64,000 bases of DNA from Aquibacillus rhizosphaerae (lineage in GTDB: Bacteria; Bacillota; Bacilli; Bacillales; Amphibacillaceae): assembly GCF_030282825.1 (NCBI RefSeq), contig NZ_JASTZU010000021.1:1-64000 (forward strand), written 5' to 3'. The position numbers and the translations under genes are program-made. Each line of letters opens with the position of its first letter. Position 1 is the first letter of the stretch. The notes under the pieces are model-generated. The model had not been told where the DNA came from, did not search any database, and saw nothing but the letters and a program-made list of their open reading frames with translations. Below, one piece after another: positions 61,601-64,000 of the stretch.

Positions 61601-62174
61601 TGAGGAACGCTATCAGTTTCTAACAGAGCAACAAACAGATTTAGTCCAAGCGAAGGAAACTTTATACAGCGTAATATCTGAAATGGATGAAGAGATGAAA
61701 CGAAGGTTTGAAACTACTTTTTATTCCATAAAAGAAGAATTCACTATCGTATTTGAAAAGCTATTTGGTGGTGGAAGAGCTGAATTAAAATTGACTGATC
61801 CAACCAATATTCTTGATACCGGTGTGGATATTATTGCACAGCCTCCTGGAAAGAAATCACAGCACCTTGGACTATTATCAGGAGGGGAACGCGCTTTAAC
61901 GGCTATAGCATTACTGTTTGCAATATTACGAGTAAGACCTGTGCCGTTTTGTGTATTGGATGAAGTTGAAGCGGCATTGGATGAAGCAAATGTGAATCGA
62001 TTTGCAAGTTATTTGAAAGACTACAGTGACAAAACTCAGTTTATAGTTATTACACATCGTAAAGGTACAATGGAAGAGGCGGACGTTTTATATGGAGTTA
62101 CAATGCAAGAGTCAGGTGTTTCAAGATTAGTTTCAGTTAAGCTTGAAGACACACCGGAATTAGTTAAAACATAA
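58608..62174 (+). CDS. smc: Chromosome partition protein Smc
   Basis: An ATPase that, with ScpA and ScpB, compacts and aligns the chromosome by loop extrusion. It has 1188 residues. The N-terminal head has Walker A GPNGSGKSN (31-39); long coiled coils (about 165-500 and 680-1000) flank the hinge (about 515-640, ending VNPGGSMSGG), and the C-terminal head has signature LLSGGERAL and Walker B VLDEVEAALDEANV. ATG at 58608 follows AGGAG by seven bases; the frame is open for 33 codons upstream but lacks similarity to Smc. Confidence 0.98.
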   Translation: MFLKRLDTVGFKSFAERISVDFVTGVTAVVGPNGSGKSNITDAIRWVLGEQSARSLRGAKMEDIIFQGSDSRKALNVAEVTLTLDNSDQMLPIDYEEVSVTRRVYRSGESEFLINKQTCRLKDIVDLFMDSGLGREAFSIISQGKVEEILSSKAEERRTIFEEAAGVLKYKNRKKKAEYKLAETQENLNRVEDIIYEIENQLDPLKQQAVIAKDYLEKKEELKEKEISLLIAEIEVLHKDWTHILAEIETDKHQELQIKTKVQQKEASIEQDKSKMEDLDQSIEELQESLLILTQELENLQGTKKLINERSLHFESNKSKLEQDGDTYNGRVQKLEQEYENEQANLKKVTEEKNATRSKIDQLTNRLSTTEEDIEEQIEELKSDYIERLNGQAAKRNERQSIEKQLSQIGTKKNNQNSKFQGLVDEREKMNEELEQLNKSLQIRTKERQALQEKLKNMKTEIEKDKETYQELQTKLYQGYQYLEKLKSKKEMLEDMKEDFQGFFQGVKEVLKAREENVLYDIHGAVIELLEVPKDYITAIETTLGGQAQHIVVKDESVARKAIHWLKQTNKGRATFLPMTAMKAKFISDDLISKVNSHNGFVGVASDLITFDTKYQNVIKYLLGNVVIATNLKDANEIAVQLGRRFRVVTLDGDVVNPGGSMSGGAQKKTNQSLFTRDKDLQEITNKLEEYQNKAENFELKVKKHKQLVDEKENQLEQLRTEINQKQQKEQEVISKVTEREVNIAHLNENLQLYDQDKMQFEADFTGLKERDETLTKELESLNHQLKEIQLQIDGLSEQQSKHKHNQKQLEEEIHKLQVTFAEQEAKVRNYKEKTHNIRVSLDEAHLALNNNNQQLKQLLEFNKNEDTEEAIDAKLADKQQQKDNTTNLIQLRRQDRMKQTQQITDIERELKEQNRLHQSMMYAIKDKEVKASRLDVELENRLNHLQSEYMITFEKAQKDYEKATQIDEAKREVKLIKRSIDELGTVNLGAIDEYERIEERYQFLTEQQTDLVQAKETLYSVISEMDEEMKRRFETTFYSIKEEFTIVFEKLFGGGRAELKLTDPTNILDTGVDIIAQPPGKKSQHLGLLSGGERALTAIALLFAILRVRPVPFCVLDEVEAALDEANVNRFASYLKDYSDKTQFIVITHRKGTMEEADVLYGVTMQESGVSRLVSVKLEDTPELVKT

Positions 62175-62205
62175 AATTTAGATTAGTTAATGAAAGGAAG
62201 ATAGT

Positions 62206-63201
62206 ATGAGTTTTTTCAAGAAGCTTAAAGATAAGTTTACAGGTAACGAAGAAACGGAAGTATCGGATAAGTATAAAGAAGGCTTATCAAAAACAAGAAA
62301 TTCATTCTCAAGTAAAATAAATGATCTCGTTGCTAAATATAGAAAAGTAGATGAAGATTTTTTTGAGGATTTAGAAGAAATTCTTATTTCTGCTGATGTC
62401 GGTGTGTCTACCGTCATGGATTTAATCGATGAACTGAAAATGGAAGTAAAACGTCAAAATATTAAAGATACTTCTAAGGTGAAAGAAGTAATTTCGGAAA
62501 AACTCGTTGAAATTTATTATGGTGAAGACAACGAATCTGTAGAAAAATTGAATTTGCAAGAAGGTGAATTATCAGTTGTATTATTTGTAGGTGTAAATGG
62601 TGTAGGTAAAACCACGACTATTGGAAAAGTGGCCCATCAACTTAAACAAGAAGGAAAAAAAGTAGTACTAGCAGCTGGCGATACGTTTCGTGCTGGTGCT
62701 ATAGAACAGCTTGAAGTATGGGGAGAGAGAGTTGGCGTAGAAGTCGTTAAACATAATGCTGGGAGTGATCCTGCTGCTGTCATTTATGATGGAGTAAAAG
62801 CAGCAAAATCTCGTAATGCGGATGTGCTTTTATGTGATACTGCAGGTAGATTGCAAAACAAAGTTAATTTAATGAATGAACTTTCTAAAGTGAAGCGTGT
62901 AATTGAAAAAGAAATTCCAGGTGCACCACATGAAGTGTTACTAGTGTTAGATGCCACAACAGGACAGAATGCAATGAGTCAAGCTAAAACATTTTCTGAA
63001 TCGACAGATGTTACTGGAATCGTACTTACAAAACTAGATGGAACTGCTAAGGGTGGAATTGTACTCGCGATTAGAAATGAGTTGCAAATTCCTGTTAAAT
63101 TTATAGGATTAGGTGAAAAAGTGACAGACTTACAGTCATTTGACGCTCATGCATTTGTGTATGGCTTGTTTGCTGATATGTTGGATGACAATCAAGAATA
63201 A
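62206..63201 (+). CDS. ftsY: Signal recognition particle receptor FtsY
   Basis: The membrane GTPase that receives SRP-ribosome complexes for membrane protein insertion. It has 331 residues: a short charged A domain, the N domain (about 20-115) and the GTPase domain with G1 GVNGVGKTTTIGK, GDTFRAGAIEQL, G3 DTAGR and G4 TKLDGTAKGG. ATG follows AAAGGAAG. It lies 31 bases after smc and precedes ylxM-ffh; its partner Ffh begins in this window. Confidence 0.98.
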   Translation: MSFFKKLKDKFTGNEETEVSDKYKEGLSKTRNSFSSKINDLVAKYRKVDEDFFEDLEEILISADVGVSTVMDLIDELKMEVKRQNIKDTSKVKEVISEKLVEIYYGEDNESVEKLNLQEGELSVVLFVGVNGVGKTTTIGKVAHQLKQEGKKVVLAAGDTFRAGAIEQLEVWGERVGVEVVKHNAGSDPAAVIYDGVKAAKSRNADVLLCDTAGRLQNKVNLMNELSKVKRVIEKEIPGAPHEVLLVLDATTGQNAMSQAKTFSESTDVTGIVLTKLDGTAKGGIVLAIRNELQIPVKFIGLGEKVTDLQSFDAHAFVYGLFADMLDDNQE

Positions 63202-63205
63202 TTAC

Positions 63206-63235
63206 TTGACAGATATAGGGTTATTCCGATAGTAT
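63206..63235 (+). promoter_or_regulatory. Promoter of ylxM-ffh
   Basis: TTGACA (63206-63211, perfect) with TAGTAT (63230-63235) 18 bases away; GATAGT at spacing 16 is an alternative -10. It begins four bases after ftsY stops and would give a leader of about 200 bases. Confidence 0.65.
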
Positions 63236-63241
63236 TTTTAT

Positions 63242-63432
63242 GACATTTATGATTGCTGAGAATAATACAATGTCGGACTACAGCTAGTTCTAGTACTATC
63301 GTGAGAGTTCCCTCACATGTAAGGGAAAGGACATTGAATTACTTTTGCTGTCTTTATCCCCAATGAACTAGTGAAATTAAGTCCAACCGTTATGAAACAG
63401 GTTTGTGCTTTGCTGACTAAAGGCATTTCACT
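63242..63432 (+). promoter_or_regulatory. Long, potentially structured leader before ylxM-ffh
   Basis: Local pairings are GACATT with AATGTC (about 63242-63275), GTGAG with CTCAC (about 63301-63316) and TCCCT with AGGGA. A long-range pair AGTGAAAT (63370-63377) with ATTTCACT (63425-63432) would close just before the ylxM ribosome site (63435-63441). No T-box, SRP RNA or known riboswitch signature is visible. The existence of a functional RNA is a hypothesis. Confidence 0.35.
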
Positions 63433-63449
63433 TAAAGGGAGTGCTCAAA

Positions 63450-63776
63450 TTGTTGGAAAAAACTACTCGCGTTAATTTTCTGTTTGATTTTTATCAAGAA
63501 TTATTAACTCCTAAGCAAAGAAACTATATGGAAATGTATTATTTAGAAGACTATTCTCTAGGAGAAATATCAGAAACAAGTGAAGTTTCCAGACAAGCTG
63601 TCTATGATAATATTCGTCGAACCGAATCCATGTTAGAGGCTTATGAAAAGAAATTACAACTATATGATAAATTTCAACAGAGAATGCATTTAATCGAACA
63701 GTTAGAACAAATGGTAGTTAGTCACGAATTGAAAGATATTGATTCATTAATAAAATCGTTAAGAGAATTAGATTAG
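63450..63776 (+). CDS. ylxM: YlxM family helix-turn-helix protein
   Basis: A 108-residue, sigma-region-4-like helix-turn-helix protein (about residues 15-65, with [20 protein letters not shown] and [13 protein letters not shown]). Homologues bind and modulate the SRP pathway in streptococci; here the adjacent ffh supports that link. TTG at 63450 was chosen because AGGGAG lies eight bases before it and the N-terminus ([15 protein letters not shown]) matches the B. subtilis protein. ffh starts 12 bases after its stop. Confidence 0.92.
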   Translation: MLEKTTRVNFLFDFYQELLTPKQRNYMEMYYLEDYSLGEISETSEVSRQAVYDNIRRTESMLEAYEKKLQLYDKFQQRMHLIEQLEQMVVSHELKDIDSLIKSLRELD

Positions 63777-63788
63777 GAGGCGAGTTAT

Positions 63789-64000
63789 ATGGCATTTGAA
63801 GGTTTAGCCGACCGCCTACAGAGTACAATACAAAAGATTAAGGGCAAAGGTAAAGTAACTGAACAAGATGTAAAAGAAATGACACGTGAAGTCCGTCTTG
63901 CTTTATTGGAAGCGGATGTTAACTTTAAAGTTGTGAAAGATTTTGTTAAACGTGTAAAAGAGCGTGCTGTCGGTCAAGAGGTTATGGAAAGTTTAACACC
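63789..64000 (+). CDS. ffh: Signal recognition particle GTPase Ffh (start only)
   Basis: The first 70 codons of the SRP protein Ffh, which binds signal sequences and SRP RNA and docks with FtsY. The start MAFEGLADRLQSTIQKIKGK and the N-domain part MTREVRLALLEADVN are characteristic. ATG at 63789 follows TAGGAGGCG. The gene runs off the right edge, so the GTPase and M domains are not seen. Confidence 0.96.
   Translation, partial: MAFEGLADRLQSTIQKIKGKGKVTEQDVKEMTREVRLALLEADVNFKVVKDFVKRVKERAVGQEVMESLT

Noticed and set aside
63202-63449. SRP RNA gene next to ffh
   Set aside because: The conserved GGAA tetraloop region and Alu-domain motifs of the bacterial SRP RNA are not seen.

Overview
The window is an AT-rich stretch of chromosome from an endospore-forming member of the Bacillaceae. 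Gene order follows the Bacillus subtilis spoIIG-ylm-divIVA-ileS-pyr-ylo-fapR-smc-ffh backbone almost gene for gene. The protein sequences and the departures from that order suggest a relative of the Oceanobacillus/Virgibacillus/Gracilibacillus group; the genus is an inference. No rRNA, tRNA, CRISPR or prophage is visible.

Layout. 1-383: 3' end of an ISL3-type insertion sequence. 384-3430: sporulation operon spoIIGA-sigE, then sigG with its own forespore-type promoter. 3597-7612: ylmC, pgeF, ylmE, sepF, ylmG, ylmH, divIVA (division and polar organisation). 7616-10863: a T-box-controlled ileS. 10902-12143: an antisense MFS transporter where B. subtilis has ylyA. 12666-14114: lspA and rluD. 14151-25966: a complete pyrimidine operon (pyrR, uracil permease, pyrB, pyrC, carA, carB, pyrK, pyrD, pyrF, pyrE) with two PyrR attenuators. 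26080-32145: an aldehyde dehydrogenase, antisense rqcH and divergent yloB Ca2+ ATPase. 32267-46084: yloC, remA, gmk, rpoZ, coaBC, priA, fmt, rsmB, prpC, prkC, rsgA, rpe, thiN. 46148-51415: spoVM, antisense rpmB, yloU, fakA, sdaAB, sdaAA. 51421-58127: recG, then FapR-regulated fapR-plsX-fabD-fabG, acpP and rnc. 58187-64000: antisense UPF0435 gene, smc, ftsY, ylxM and the start of ffh.

How the genes work together. SpoIIGA activates SigE, SigG acts later in the forespore, and SpoVM directs coat assembly. SepF, YlmG and DivIVA serve septation and polarity. The pyr operon makes UMP from bicarbonate, glutamine and aspartate and is attenuated by PyrR. RqcH, Fmt, RsmB, RsgA, bL28 and IleS serve translation. 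PrpC/PrkC are a phosphatase/kinase pair sensing the wall. FapR, PlsX, FabD, FabG and ACP link malonyl-CoA level to fatty acid and phospholipid synthesis. Smc, FtsY, YlxM and Ffh serve chromosome organisation and protein targeting.

I did not find a new multi-gene system. The most interesting signals are in the non-coding DNA and in departures from the expected order: loss of the third PyrR attenuator and its replacement by a perfect hairpin, a hairpin that can mask the sigG ribosome site, a long potentially structured leader before ylxM-ffh, palindrome-rich gaps (especially 49103-49827), and absence of def, rlmN and ylyA from their usual places. Several genes start with GTG or TTG; these starts were chosen from ribosome-site spacing and expected family N-termini. 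Family comparisons rest on remembered sequences, not on a search.
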